Assembly (NCBI RefSeq): GCF_023703775.1
Contig: NZ_CP098514.1
Span: forward strand, 2,639,998-2,703,997
Source of the DNA: Haloplanus sp. GDY1
GTDB lineage: Archaea; Halobacteriota; Halobacteria; Halobacteriales; Haloferacaceae
DNA length: 64,000 bases
Reading direction: 5' to 3'
A model generated the notes under the pieces. It saw only the letters and a list, made by a program, of their open reading frames with translations. It made no database searches and was not told the origin of the DNA. Position numbers and translations under genes: made by a program. Positions 16,755-24,206 of this stretch are shown piece by piece (positions within the stretch are counted from its first letter, which is position 1; the number at the start of each line of letters is the position of its first letter).

Positions 16755-17137
16755 GATCGCACCTCGAAGTTCTCGATGGCGCGTTGCTGTCCGGCGGCGA
16801 GGTAGACCTGCGCCCGGTCGCCCTCGATGACCGCACGCTCGTCAGGCGCGCTGATGGAGACGTTCCGGCCGCCGTCGTAGACGGTGATCGACGCGGGCTC
16901 CCACGTAAACTGGACGTGCTGCCGGGAGCTCCAGACGTGCGGGGTGAGGGTGAGACTCGGCGCGGACTCTTGGGAAATGTGGAGCCGCAGGTCGGTGACA
17001 GCGCCGTCCTCGCAGGTCTGACCGATGACTTCCACGTCGCCGTCGAGCGTCGCCGCCGCGTGGCCGCTCATGACGATGTTGCCGAGGACCAGCACCGTGA
17101 CGACGACTGCGATGAGGATCGTCACGCCCCTACGCAC
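16745..17137 (-). CDS. Secreted or membrane-anchored beta-rich protein
   Basis: 130 residues. The N-terminal hydrophobic helix 3-24 (GVTILIAVVVTVLVLGNIVM) is a signal anchor or signal peptide; then a single beta-sandwich-like domain with two Cys (QTCEDGAVTD and the C-terminal VRSCN) that could form a disulfide outside the cell. It resembles small pilin-like or Ig-like surface proteins; no family is assigned. It overlaps both neighbours. Confidence 0.62.
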   Translation of the reverse strand: MRRGVTILIAVVVTVLVLGNIVMSGHAAATLDGDVEVIGQTCEDGAVTDLRLHISQESAPSLTLTPHVWSSRQHVQFTWEPASITVYDGGRNVSISAPDERAVIEGDRAQVYLAAGQQRAIENFEVRSCN

Positions 17138-18371
17138 TGGTGCTCACCTCCGTCTCACGGCCGAGGCGGCCGTTCAGCAGCATCACCGCGATGGGCGCGC
17201 AGACGATGAAGTAGTTGGCGAGACTTCGGTAGTTGAAAAACAGCAGCGGTGCCCACGCCAGCCACGCGAGCCACCGGAGCCGGTCGAAATACGTCCAGTA
17301 CGCGACGACACTGCCGATACCGACGAGCGCCATCAACAGCGTATGGGCACCTTTCGCGATGGGGAACGCGCCCGACAGCGTCAGCGCGGAGAGGCCAACG
17401 CCGAGATGGACCAGCGTCCCGCTCGGGCCGTAGAGGTTCGTCAGCAGTCCGACGACGGCCGCCTCGGGCGCCAGCACGAACACGGGAAGGTGGATTAGGC
17501 CGAACGTACCGGCGACAGTCCCGACGTACCTCGCGGCCGTCCAGCGCCCCCGCTCGTGCCAGACCCAGAGCATCAGGAACGGGGCGCAGAACCAGGGTTG
17601 TTGCTTCATCGCCATTGCGATGCCGAACAGGACGGCGCTCCACCGCAGCGAGTCGCGACCGACGCGACTCCAGGGCCAGAAGTAGATCGCCGCCAGCAGC
17701 GGCGCGACCCAGAGTGGATCGGTCAGATCCGAAACACCCCAGGTGATGAAGTCGCCGACGAGCAGCGAGAACAGTGCGAGCGGCGCCAACTCGTGCGGGG
17801 CCGACCCGATCAGGACCACACCAGCGAGGAACGTGAACAGCAACACAGCGATCCGACTGCCGTCTTCGGCGATGGCGACGAACGGCGCCGCCACGACGGC
17901 GCTTCCGATCGGGTAGCTGTACTGGTTGACGTGCCCGCCACCGACCATCGGCGTCGGAAACTCACCACCCGAGTGCATCGACACGATGTACGGTGACTGC
18001 CCGGACAGCAACGTTCCGGCAGCCGTGTTCACGAAGTCGAGCGCGTCGGTGTTGATCGGACTCCCGTGGATCATCAGGTAGATTACGCCGAGAGCGCTCA
18101 TGATCGCGAGGAAGGCCGCGCCGGAAAGTGGGCGCCCCCAGCGTCGAACGTCGACGGTCGAGACGCCGGACCCGATCAGGACGAGGGCCGTCGCGAAGAC
18201 GTACATGGAGGCAATGCCCCAGATGATCGAGGGCTCGCGAGCGTAGCTCATCTCGGCGCCGAGGTGGAGCGTGAACACGCCGGCCAGCAGCGCGTAGGCG
18301 TCGGGTGCCTCGACGTCGAGATCGGGCTCGGGAAATCGGTCGAGTAGGCTGTCGGCATCATCCGTCGACAT
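17130..18371 (-). CDS. Polytopic membrane glycosyltransferase
   Basis: 413 residues with about ten membrane helices. The first outer loop after helix 3 carries INTDALDFVNTAAGTLLSGQ and the SPYIVSM region, where Asp residues fit a GT-C (GT87/PMT-like) polyprenol-phosphate-sugar-dependent transferase. Other marks are YSYPIGS, SDLTDPLWVAPL and MKQQPWFCAPF. It probably uses the polyprenyl-phosphate sugar made by the DPM1-like enzyme of the same operon to modify an extracytoplasmic protein. ATG at 18371 is chosen since GGGGGTGAG precedes it; an in-frame GTG at 18380 is the alternative. Confidence 0.72.
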   Translation of the reverse strand: MSTDDADSLLDRFPEPDLDVEAPDAYALLAGVFTLHLGAEMSYAREPSIIWGIASMYVFATALVLIGSGVSTVDVRRWGRPLSGAAFLAIMSALGVIYLMIHGSPINTDALDFVNTAAGTLLSGQSPYIVSMHSGGEFPTPMVGGGHVNQYSYPIGSAVVAAPFVAIAEDGSRIAVLLFTFLAGVVLIGSAPHELAPLALFSLLVGDFITWGVSDLTDPLWVAPLLAAIYFWPWSRVGRDSLRWSAVLFGIAMAMKQQPWFCAPFLMLWVWHERGRWTAARYVGTVAGTFGLIHLPVFVLAPEAAVVGLLTNLYGPSGTLVHLGVGLSALTLSGAFPIAKGAHTLLMALVGIGSVVAYWTYFDRLRWLAWLAWAPLLFFNYRSLANYFIVCAPIAVMLLNGRLGRETEVSTSA

Positions 18372-18609
18372 TCGACTCACCCCCTCGCCACCACGAGATC
18401 ACTGCGGTGCTGCCAGCGACGAAGGCTGCGACAGCGAGTAACAGTAGTGTTCCGCCTGGGTCGTTGGTTGTGATCTCGCGCGTGGCCTTTCGGAAGGATG
18501 TACTTTCCGATTGGAACTGGCTCAAGACAATCGACACGAGGATGACGACTGTCGAGACTGCCGCAGAGATGCGTGGCCCCATCATCTGCCCCCGGTCATC
18601 TGTCGACAT
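18358..18609 (-). CDS. Two-helix membrane protein
   Basis: 83 residues with two hydrophobic helices (about 11-28 ISAAVSTVVILVSIVLSQ and 54-72 LLLLAVAAFVAGSTAVI) and a short polar loop between. Its stop overlaps the start region of the glycosyltransferase; its ATG lies within the last codons of the previous gene, behind GGAGGTAACG. Function unknown; perhaps a small partner of the glycosyltransferase. Confidence 0.6.
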   Translation of the reverse strand: MSTDDRGQMMGPRISAAVSTVVILVSIVLSQFQSESTSFRKATREITTNDPGGTLLLLAVAAFVAGSTAVISWWRGGESNVDG

Positions 18610-18889
18610 CGTTACCTCCGAACGGAAGGTTGATCGTGATGCTGATGAGTGGCTGACTCTTTTCTGTGCACTCATCGTCGGGAGCTCCTCGACGGCCTTC
18701 CCTCGCCTTCTCGGCGTTTCGATAAACACGCCGAATGTCCTCTGCCGACGGGCCGAGGGCGAAGAACGTCTGGTAGTTTTCGAGGACGTGATCGGGCAGT
18801 TCGTGCCCTGTCTCCTCGAGATACTCCTCTTGAATACCCTCAAGCATCTCTTCTTCATCGAAAGGAAGGTCGAACTCATCCGTCGACAT
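18596..18889 (-). CDS. Small acidic soluble protein
   Basis: 97 residues, very acidic N-terminus (MSTDEFDLPFDEEEMLEGIQ), a helical middle and LPFGGNDVDR at the end, whose Gly-Gly codons form the ribosome site of the next gene. No motif is recognised. It lies between the DPM1-like gene and the two-helix membrane protein with overlaps on both sides. Confidence 0.6.
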   Translation of the reverse strand: MSTDEFDLPFDEEEMLEGIQEEYLEETGHELPDHVLENYQTFFALGPSAEDIRRVYRNAEKAREGRRGAPDDECTEKSQPLISITINLPFGGNDVDR

Positions 18890-19634
18890 GCTCCACCTCC
18901 GGGGAGACGACCTGAACGCTCTCTCGACGAGCCGGGATTGTCAATTGTATCAGATGTTTGACATATTTTAGATACTCTCGCGGTCCGAGACCCGACACAC
19001 CCTCCTCACGCTCGGCGAACGTGTACGGAACCTCGTCGATCCGACTGATCGGACAGCGCGCGACGAGTTCGAGGAGGATCTTGTATCCGTGCGGCCGCAA
19101 CCGCTCGCGCACGGGATCGACCACGTCAGCCTCGACGGCGAAGTAGCCGCTCATCGGATCGGAGAGTTTCCGGGCGGTCGGCACGGCCAGCTGGGCGAGC
19201 GTCTCGGCACCCATCGAGATCACGCGGCGATGGGTGGGCCAGTCGCCCGCGACCTCGCCACCGTCGACGTGGCGCGAACAGACCGCCAGATCCGCACCGT
19301 CGTCGAGCCGATACAGGAGGTTGCGGATGCGTCGCGGGGGATGTTGGCCGTCGGCATCGAGGACGACGTAGCGGTCGCCAAGCCCGATCTCGAAGCCCTC
19401 CAGGACAGCACTCGCCAGCCCGGTCTCGTCGTGGCGACGAATCCAGCGGACGCGAGTCTGGGCAGTCCCGTAGCGATCGACGAGCGCGTCGACCGTCCGC
19501 CGCGTCTCGGAGTCGTCGACGACGACGATCTCGTAGTCGCGGTCGGCGACAGCCTCGCGTGCGGCTTCGATCACGCCGCCGATGGTCTGGTGCTCCTCGA
19601 AGGTCGGTAGCACGACCGACACCGAACGGGTCAT
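18876..19634 (-). CDS. DPM1-like GT2 glycosyltransferase (polyprenyl-phosphate sugar synthase)
   Basis: 252 residues, a GT-A fold: SVSVVLPTFEEHQTIGGVIE at the N-terminus, IVVVDDSE near 45, and the metal-binding DADGQHPP (DxD type) near 100. Then come LAVCSRHVDGG and LSDPMSGYFAVEADV, the pattern of dolichol-phosphate mannose synthases. There is no C-terminal membrane domain; the GtrA protein of the operon probably supplies it. The likely reaction is NDP-sugar plus polyprenyl phosphate to polyprenyl-phosphate sugar at the inner membrane face. It overlaps the HNH gene by ATGA. Confidence 0.86.
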   Translation of the reverse strand: MTRSVSVVLPTFEEHQTIGGVIEAAREAVADRDYEIVVVDDSETRRTVDALVDRYGTAQTRVRWIRRHDETGLASAVLEGFEIGLGDRYVVLDADGQHPPRRIRNLLYRLDDGADLAVCSRHVDGGEVAGDWPTHRRVISMGAETLAQLAVPTARKLSDPMSGYFAVEADVVDPVRERLRPHGYKILLELVARCPISRIDEVPYTFAEREEGVSGLGPREYLKYVKHLIQLTIPARRESVQVVSPEVEHVDG

Positions 19635-20413
19635 GCTTTCACCTCTACACTGCCGTGTTCGACATCCGCGTGGCAGCTGGCACAGAGTGTGATGAGATTG
19701 TCGATCTGGTTCGCGTCCGCTATTTCGTCGAATGCAGATCGAGGCGTAATGTGGTGAACGTGCAAATCGCGTCCAGTCCGCTTGCGATGCTGATCGCGGC
19801 CCATCCCACAGCGCACGCACTGTTCGTCATCTCTCCGGATCGCTTGCTTCCGATGGACGCCCCAGTTCTCGCTGTAATCGTCGTGAGCACTGGGATCGAA
19901 CTGAGGATGCTCGCGCCCTTTGATCCGTCCCTCGCGCCACTCTCCGTGGCACTCCGGTGAGCAAAAGGTGTGTGTCGTCCACTCACGTTCAAGATGACAC
20001 TTCGGTCGGGTGAATGTCTCGCCGCATTCGTCGCAGGTCACTTCAACAGCGCTACGGCGATTTACTGGCAACCCCGCTGCTCGCAGCGCTCCGTTCCATG
20101 AACCGAACCGATCCTCAAGCGCCCCGGCGCTGTACGCCCCGCGCCGCCGATATTCTGTGCGCGTGACAGACTTGTCTTCGTCTGCGACAGCTTGGAGATC
20201 GCGAAGCAGCTCGTCGTCAGAGTAGGTCGCCCCACGAGTGTCGTCGACATCGAGGTCCGCGGCTTCAACTGCCGCAGTCCACGACTCGAACTCGTCCCAG
20301 TACGGTCGCTCGCTGAATCTGCCTTGCTCATTCATGTCTCTAAGCCGTGGCACGGCTCCGTTCATCGCGGCAAGTCGCTTGATCTCGCCGAGCAGTTCGG
20401 CTCGTGACGCCAT
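19631..20413 (-). CDS. HNH endonuclease with homing-nuclease-associated repeats
   Basis: 260 residues. Two N-terminal copies of the roughly 50-residue HNHc-associated repeat (SRAELLGEIKRLAAMNGAVP ... SWTAAVEAADL and ELLRDLQAVADEDKSVTRTE ... SWNGALRAAGL) probably bind DNA. A Cys4 knuckle follows (CDECGETFTRPKCH, FCSPECH), then the HNH core CVRCGMGRD, LHVHHITPRS, DNLITLCASCH. It is the first gene of the leftward glycosylation operon. It starts at ATG 20413 behind GGAGGTGC. It may be a selfish homing gene, or serve defence or packaging of the element. Confidence 0.85.
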   Translation of the reverse strand: MASRAELLGEIKRLAAMNGAVPRLRDMNEQGRFSERPYWDEFESWTAAVEAADLDVDDTRGATYSDDELLRDLQAVADEDKSVTRTEYRRRGAYSAGALEDRFGSWNGALRAAGLPVNRRSAVEVTCDECGETFTRPKCHLEREWTTHTFCSPECHGEWREGRIKGREHPQFDPSAHDDYSENWGVHRKQAIRRDDEQCVRCGMGRDQHRKRTGRDLHVHHITPRSAFDEIADANQIDNLITLCASCHADVEHGSVEVKA

Positions 20414-20560
20414 CAACAGGCACCTCCGCACGTATCGCGTTGGTTTCGGTCAGAGATTCTGTCCCAACGTGTTTCGCGTATGTATAGTCGGGATTCAGCG
20501 TGCACGCACGCACACCGTTTCGAACCACAACGCCGTCTGGTGATTTTGTTTTGCATAGCG
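20414..20560 (-). promoter_or_regulatory. Promoter gap of the glycosylation operon
   Basis: 147 bases between the HNH start and the end of the ATPase gene on the same strand. Read leftwards it contains actatacata (about 20476-20487), a good TATA box, which would give a leader of about 45 bases with the GGAGGTGC ribosome site. No terminator T-run is clear for the ATPase operon. Confidence 0.4.
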
Positions 20561-21481
20561 TTAATCACCCACAGTAACCTCTCCCGAGGCGATTCTGCTC
20601 ACTGTCGATCGATGAAGATCAACGACCTCTGCGATTTCCTTTTTGTTTAGTAAGCCGCGTGCATCCACGGCGCGAATGAACTCATTCCGTGCTTCCTTCC
20701 GTGCTTGCTTGCGTTCTTTTTCAACTCGCTCGTCGACCTCGTGCTGAGGAACATACTTGTCTTCTTCATCCTCTAGCTTGGACCACTTCTGCTCGTGCAG
20801 TTCGGCAAAGACAGGGTCATCATCGGGAAGCGCGCCCCATGTCACGTCACAGATCGGTTTAGTGTAGGTCTCATCTTGGAAGGGATTGTTCTCAAGCTTG
20901 TAGACACGAGCACGGCCACGGCGCCGAATCAGGACCCAGTAGTGGGCCATCTGGCGAATCTCTTTGTCGATCTGATTGATATCTGGTAGCGTGTAGAAAC
21001 TGTACTTCTCGCCGACGCGACCCATCGCAACCTTTTCGTTTAGTTCTTGGTTGACATTCGTCATCGCCTTGCGAGCGTTGACGCCTGCCTCAGCCTCGTC
21101 GAAGACGAGCCCGGCGCCTTTCTCTTTCTCAACGTAGGCGTCGGTGAACTCTTCTGGCGTATTCGTGACTTTGTCTGGAGTGAGCCCGTCATCAGTGCGG
21201 TCAAATGCGCGGGCGAATTTGACTGCGAGGGTGGTCTTACCGGTCCCCCGGTCAGCGTAGTAGTCGCTGATGATCGCTGTCAGTTCGCGCCCTTGTTCGA
21301 CGCGGTCTTCATACTGCTCGTAAAACGGCGTCTCCTCGAAATCGGTAATCCATTCATTCATCGACCACCCATCAGGGAACTCTGGACCCTGAGTCGGCGG
21401 GTATCGATCACTCCGAAGGCCGCCACGATATGCCAACGGCGCCATACCAGCAGGCCCGCGGTAATTTTTCCAGTCGCTCAT
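20561..21481 (-). CDS. P-loop ATPase with C-terminal helix-turn-helix (assembly or packaging type)
   Basis: 306 residues. Walker A is ADRGTGKTT (76-84) and Walker B is GLVFDEAE (124-131). Downstream are a sensor-like YSFYTLPDINQIDKEI, then RRGRARVYKLENNPF (about 210), a charged helix, and a C-terminal helix-turn-helix (NKKEIAEVVDLHRSTVSRIA). The overall shape (short P-loop domain, GRxRVYK strand) recalls Zot/FtsK-HerA-like ATPases of filamentous and pleomorphic viruses, which drive assembly or DNA entry. It is last in a three-gene leftward operon that faces the membrane operon. Start ATG at 21481 overlaps the previous stop. Confidence 0.75.
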   Translation of the reverse strand: MSDWKNYRGPAGMAPLAYRGGLRSDRYPPTQGPEFPDGWSMNEWITDFEETPFYEQYEDRVEQGRELTAIISDYYADRGTGKTTLAVKFARAFDRTDDGLTPDKVTNTPEEFTDAYVEKEKGAGLVFDEAEAGVNARKAMTNVNQELNEKVAMGRVGEKYSFYTLPDINQIDKEIRQMAHYWVLIRRRGRARVYKLENNPFQDETYTKPICDVTWGALPDDDPVFAELHEQKWSKLEDEEDKYVPQHEVDERVEKERKQARKEARNEFIRAVDARGLLNKKEIAEVVDLHRSTVSRIASGEVTVGD

Positions 21482-22104
21482 AGTTCTCCTGTCGGCAGTG
21501 CACGGTCGGTTTCTTCGAGCAAGCCACACTGCTCGGCGGCGAGGTCGAGATACCGGGCCGCCCGCATCAGGATCGTCGGGCCGAGGCGCTGAGGCACTTC
21601 GACCGTCTGCTGCTCGGCACTCCAGCCATCGGCCTCGACGGTCTGTGTTTTCGTCCGATTTTGCCACGCAGAGAGTCGTTTGAGGCCACACGCCCAGTCG
21701 TACAACGGCCGCCCCTCGTCGTCAGTCACGCCCTGCGTGGTCGGCTCCACGGGCATCCCGCAGCCGGGACACGGGCCGCCGCCACTGAGATCGTGCTCTT
21801 CGCGATCGTGGACGTGGCCGCTCGCGCACGCCCACACGCGCTTGGTCGCGCGGTCTTCGGGCCAGAGTGGCGCCGACTCCCAGAGTTGTTTGACTTCGCC
21901 CGGGCGCTCAGAGATATACGGCACCAGCGCCTCGAACCACGCCAACACCGATTCGTGGAGGTTACTGTGAGCGGCCTCTTTCGGCACGTCCTCCGCGGTG
22001 CGATTCCGAACCGAGAGCCACAGTCGCCGGGCGTCGAGACACTCGCGGTATGCGCGCCGGATATTCGAGTGGTTGCCCTGTTGCTGTTGCTCAGTCGTCG
22101 CCAT
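21478..22104 (-). CDS. Zinc-binding protein of the ATPase operon, unknown function
   Basis: 208 residues. A helical N-terminus (QQQQGNHSNIRRAYRECLDA) is followed by a zinc-ribbon-like unit around residues 90-125 (ACASGHVHDREEHD, CPGCGMPVE) and a C-terminal helical part (TILMRAARYLDLAAEQCGLL). No family is recognised. ATG at 22104 lies in the last codons of the previous gene behind GGGGGTGGGG. Coupling to the ATPase suggests a shared role. Confidence 0.68.
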   Translation of the reverse strand: MATTEQQQQGNHSNIRRAYRECLDARRLWLSVRNRTAEDVPKEAAHSNLHESVLAWFEALVPYISERPGEVKQLWESAPLWPEDRATKRVWACASGHVHDREEHDLSGGGPCPGCGMPVEPTTQGVTDDEGRPLYDWACGLKRLSAWQNRTKTQTVEADGWSAEQQTVEVPQRLGPTILMRAARYLDLAAEQCGLLEETDRALPTGEL

Positions 22105-22348
22105 GGGTATCCCCACCCCCACAGAGGTCGAACACGAGGAAGCCGTTCTCGAAGTCGATGTACGGCGTCAGCTCGTCGCCTTTCCCTACGGCCAGGTTAT
22201 CCGGGCCCTCCGGCGGGACGCCGATCAGATATTGGCCTTTGTTTCGCCTGAGACTGTAGTCGCGAAGCTCGACGAGTTCACCTGCCATTGCTCTGTTCAC
22301 GGCCGCTTGCGCTTGGGTGCGCCGGTCGAAACGTGTCGACTGGGCCAT
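22091..22348 (-). CDS. First gene of the ATPase operon, 85 residues
   Basis: A small soluble protein: an Arg/Gln-rich helix (RFDRRTQAQAAVNRAMAGEL) and then a beta-rich part ending FLVFDLCGGGDTHGDD. The GGGD codons give the ribosome site of the next gene. The start at 22348 has a TATA-like tttttacta 27 bases upstream (leaderless). No function is assigned. Confidence 0.65.
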   Translation of the reverse strand: MAQSTRFDRRTQAQAAVNRAMAGELVELRDYSLRRNKGQYLIGVPPEGPDNLAVGKGDELTPYIDFENGFLVFDLCGGGDTHGDD

Positions 22349-22455
22349 TACTAATCGATAGGTGCTATCCTAGTAAAAACCCTGTAGCATACCCTAGGGT
22401 TAGCCATAGGATACTACTCTCGTATTATGGCATTCTGGGGATATATCCGCAGGTA
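22349..22455. promoter_or_regulatory. Divergent control region between ATPase and membrane operons
   Basis: 107 AT-rich bases with both promoters: tttttacta (leftwards, centre about 22375) and gtattatgg (rightwards, 22422-22430), each 27-30 bases from its start codon. Between them are short symmetric sites: gatag-gtg-ctatc (22357-22369), the palindrome accctagggt (22391-22400), and tatcct (22366) mirrored by aggata (22409). This is a likely operator for a switch between the two modules. Confidence 0.55.
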
Positions 22456-22944
22456 ATGCCTGTTACGGCAGACACGCCGACGATGGCGGCCGCGACGCGG
22501 GGCGCAGAGCCCGCCGCCCGACTCGGCCTCGACCACGACGACGCATCGACGCCCTCGCGCCTCGCGGCGCTCAAGGCAGCTGCAACCGACAAGATCGGCG
22601 AGGTAACGGACCTCGGCGAGTTCGCGTTCTCGACGGCCGACGCCTACGTGTCGGAGTACGTCGATCGCGAGGAATCGCAGTTCAACAACATCATCGGGGC
22701 AGCCATCACACTCGGACTCTCGATCATCCTGCTCATCCTGATGGCGATCGTCGCTGGCTACTTCGTCGCCGAAGCCCCCAGTGACGGCGCGTTCAGCGAG
22801 TCCATCCAGCAGGTCGAGAGTGTGGGTGGGACGGCGTTCATCCTGCTCGCCGTCGCGCTGCTCGCCGTTCCGGTGGTCGCCATCGTCGGCTACTTCATGC
22901 GGAGTGGCCTCGGCGGCTTCATCTCGGGCGGCATGACCCGATAG
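22456..22944 (+). CDS. Two-helix membrane protein, first gene of the structural-type operon
   Basis: 162 residues. A soluble N-terminus of about 80 residues is followed by helix 1 (TLGLSIILLILMAIVAGYFV, about 95-115) and helix 2 (AFILLAVALLAVPVVAIVGY, about 130-150). It ends in a Gly-rich tail (GLGGFISGGMTR). Start 22456 is set by the TATA element; longer in-frame codons overlap the other promoter. This resembles small abundant envelope proteins of pleomorphic viruses in layout only. Confidence 0.7.
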   Translation: MPVTADTPTMAAATRGAEPAARLGLDHDDASTPSRLAALKAAATDKIGEVTDLGEFAFSTADAYVSEYVDREESQFNNIIGAAITLGLSIILLILMAIVAGYFVAEAPSDGAFSESIQQVESVGGTAFILLAVALLAVPVVAIVGYFMRSGLGGFISGGMTR

Positions 22945-22999
22945 CGGCTTTCACACAGCCGTTTCCCGCATTTTCCATGACCGCAGAACCCTACAAAAT

Positions 23000-23293
23000 A
23001 TGAGCAAATGGACTGCCGCGTTCGCGCTGTTGGGCGTGCTCGTCGTCTTCGGCGCCGCCGGGACGCTCGCGATGGATGCTGCCTATCAGCAGACTCGCGA
23101 GACGCGCAACGCCTCGGCGAGCATCGCCGACCCGACGCCGCCCGCCCTCGAAACGGGGCGCGAGGTTGGTGGCGGCCTCTCGTCGATGCTGCCGTTACTT
23201 GCGTTTGTCGCCGTCCCGATGGGGATTCTCGGCATCCTCTCGCTCGGTGGCATCGCGTACGTCAGACGGTCGTCAGGGGGGCTGAGTCGATAA
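23000..23293 (+). CDS. Small membrane protein with signal anchor
   Basis: 97 residues: hydrophobic N-terminus (5-24, AAFALLGVLVVFGAAGTLAM), an extracytoplasmic-type loop, then a second helix (SMLPLLAFVAVPMGILGILS) and RRSSGG. It is preceded by an eight-codon ORF (22978-23001) that ends in ATGA overlap with its start, perhaps for translational coupling. Its TAA overlaps the next ATG. Confidence 0.65.
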   Translation: MSKWTAAFALLGVLVVFGAAGTLAMDAAYQQTRETRNASASIADPTPPALETGREVGGGLSSMLPLLAFVAVPMGILGILSLGGIAYVRRSSGGLSR

Positions 23294-23622
23294 TGTACGA
23301 AACCCAGTACATCCTCCTGTTTCTCGCCGGCTGTGCGCTGACCGCCGGCGCGTGGACCGACCACGCCGCCGGCTTCAGCGCCGGCGCGGGCGTGTTCGTC
23401 TGGATCATCATCGGCTTCGCCAGCCTGGCCGTCGAGCCGGCCCAGGCCGACGTGGTCGCGTCGCCGGCGCTGGCGTGGCTGAGCTTCGGCAACGCCGGGA
23501 TGCACGCGGTGCGGCTGGCGCTGCATCTCCAGGCGGTGATGAGCGACGCTGACGAGGACGCGATGGCTCTCGACCCGATCCAGCAACTGCGCGATACTGA
23601 CGACGACCTTCCCAACCCATGA
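23293..23622 (+). CDS. Three-helix membrane protein
   Basis: 109 residues. Helices at about 6-22, 29-45 and 55-80 (ILLFLAGCALTAGAWTDHAA; GAGVFVWIIIGFASLAVEPA; ALAWLSFGNAGMHAVRLALH), then an acidic soluble tail of about 25 residues. Overlaps both neighbours. Unknown function; part of the membrane operon. Confidence 0.65.
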   Translation: MYETQYILLFLAGCALTAGAWTDHAAGFSAGAGVFVWIIIGFASLAVEPAQADVVASPALAWLSFGNAGMHAVRLALHLQAVMSDADEDAMALDPIQQLRDTDDDLPNP

Positions 23623-24206
23623 GTCAAACTGCACAAGACATCGCCGACGAACGACGCGAACAGCAACTCCGCGAGGGCGCGATCGGGCAGGCCGCGCAGT
23701 CGGCCCAGCTCGATCAGGCCGCTCGCGGGCGCCCCCAGACGTTCATCCGCGAGATGGGCGACCCGGACATCTCCGCGCCGGCCGACGCCAGCAACTTCGA
23801 GGAGATGCTGGCGCCGGAACTCTCCCACCATCACGTCTTCGGCAACATCACACGCGAGGACTTCGAGGGGCTCAAGATCACCAATCAGGGGCTTGCGATG
23901 CAGGTCAAAGCCGAACACCCGCGCAAGGCTGGCCCGTCCTCGAAATGCACGGGCCAGTACCGCCGGGAGATGTACGGCGAGGACAAGGTCGTGCTGACCG
24001 ACGACAAGGCCCGCGAGGTCGACTCGACGCTCGGCGAGGAGGGAACGCGGACGATGATGCAGTCCAAATCCGTCGAGGGAATGGCCTTCAAGGGCGCCAC
24101 CCAGGTCAAAAGCGTCGTCAAAACCGAAGGCGCGGCCAGCGACGACGATGGGGGCGGCCTGATGGACTCGATCCGTGGCGCGCTCGGGATCGGAGGGGAT
24201 GACTGA
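23619..24206 (+). CDS. Soluble protein of the membrane operon
   Basis: 195 residues and the only clearly soluble member between membrane genes. The N-terminus is Gln/Ala/Arg-rich and helical, the middle is mixed (SHHHVFGNITREDFEGLKIT; SKCTGQYRREMYGEDKVVL), and it ends with DDDGGGLMDSIRGALGIGGDD, where MDSIRGALGI is an amphipathic helix that could touch the membrane. It might be an internal matrix-like or adaptor protein; that is inference. Overlaps both neighbours. Confidence 0.65.
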   Translation: MSQTAQDIADERREQQLREGAIGQAAQSAQLDQAARGRPQTFIREMGDPDISAPADASNFEEMLAPELSHHHVFGNITREDFEGLKITNQGLAMQVKAEHPRKAGPSSKCTGQYRREMYGEDKVVLTDDKAREVDSTLGEEGTRTMMQSKSVEGMAFKGATQVKSVVKTEGAASDDDGGGLMDSIRGALGIGGDD

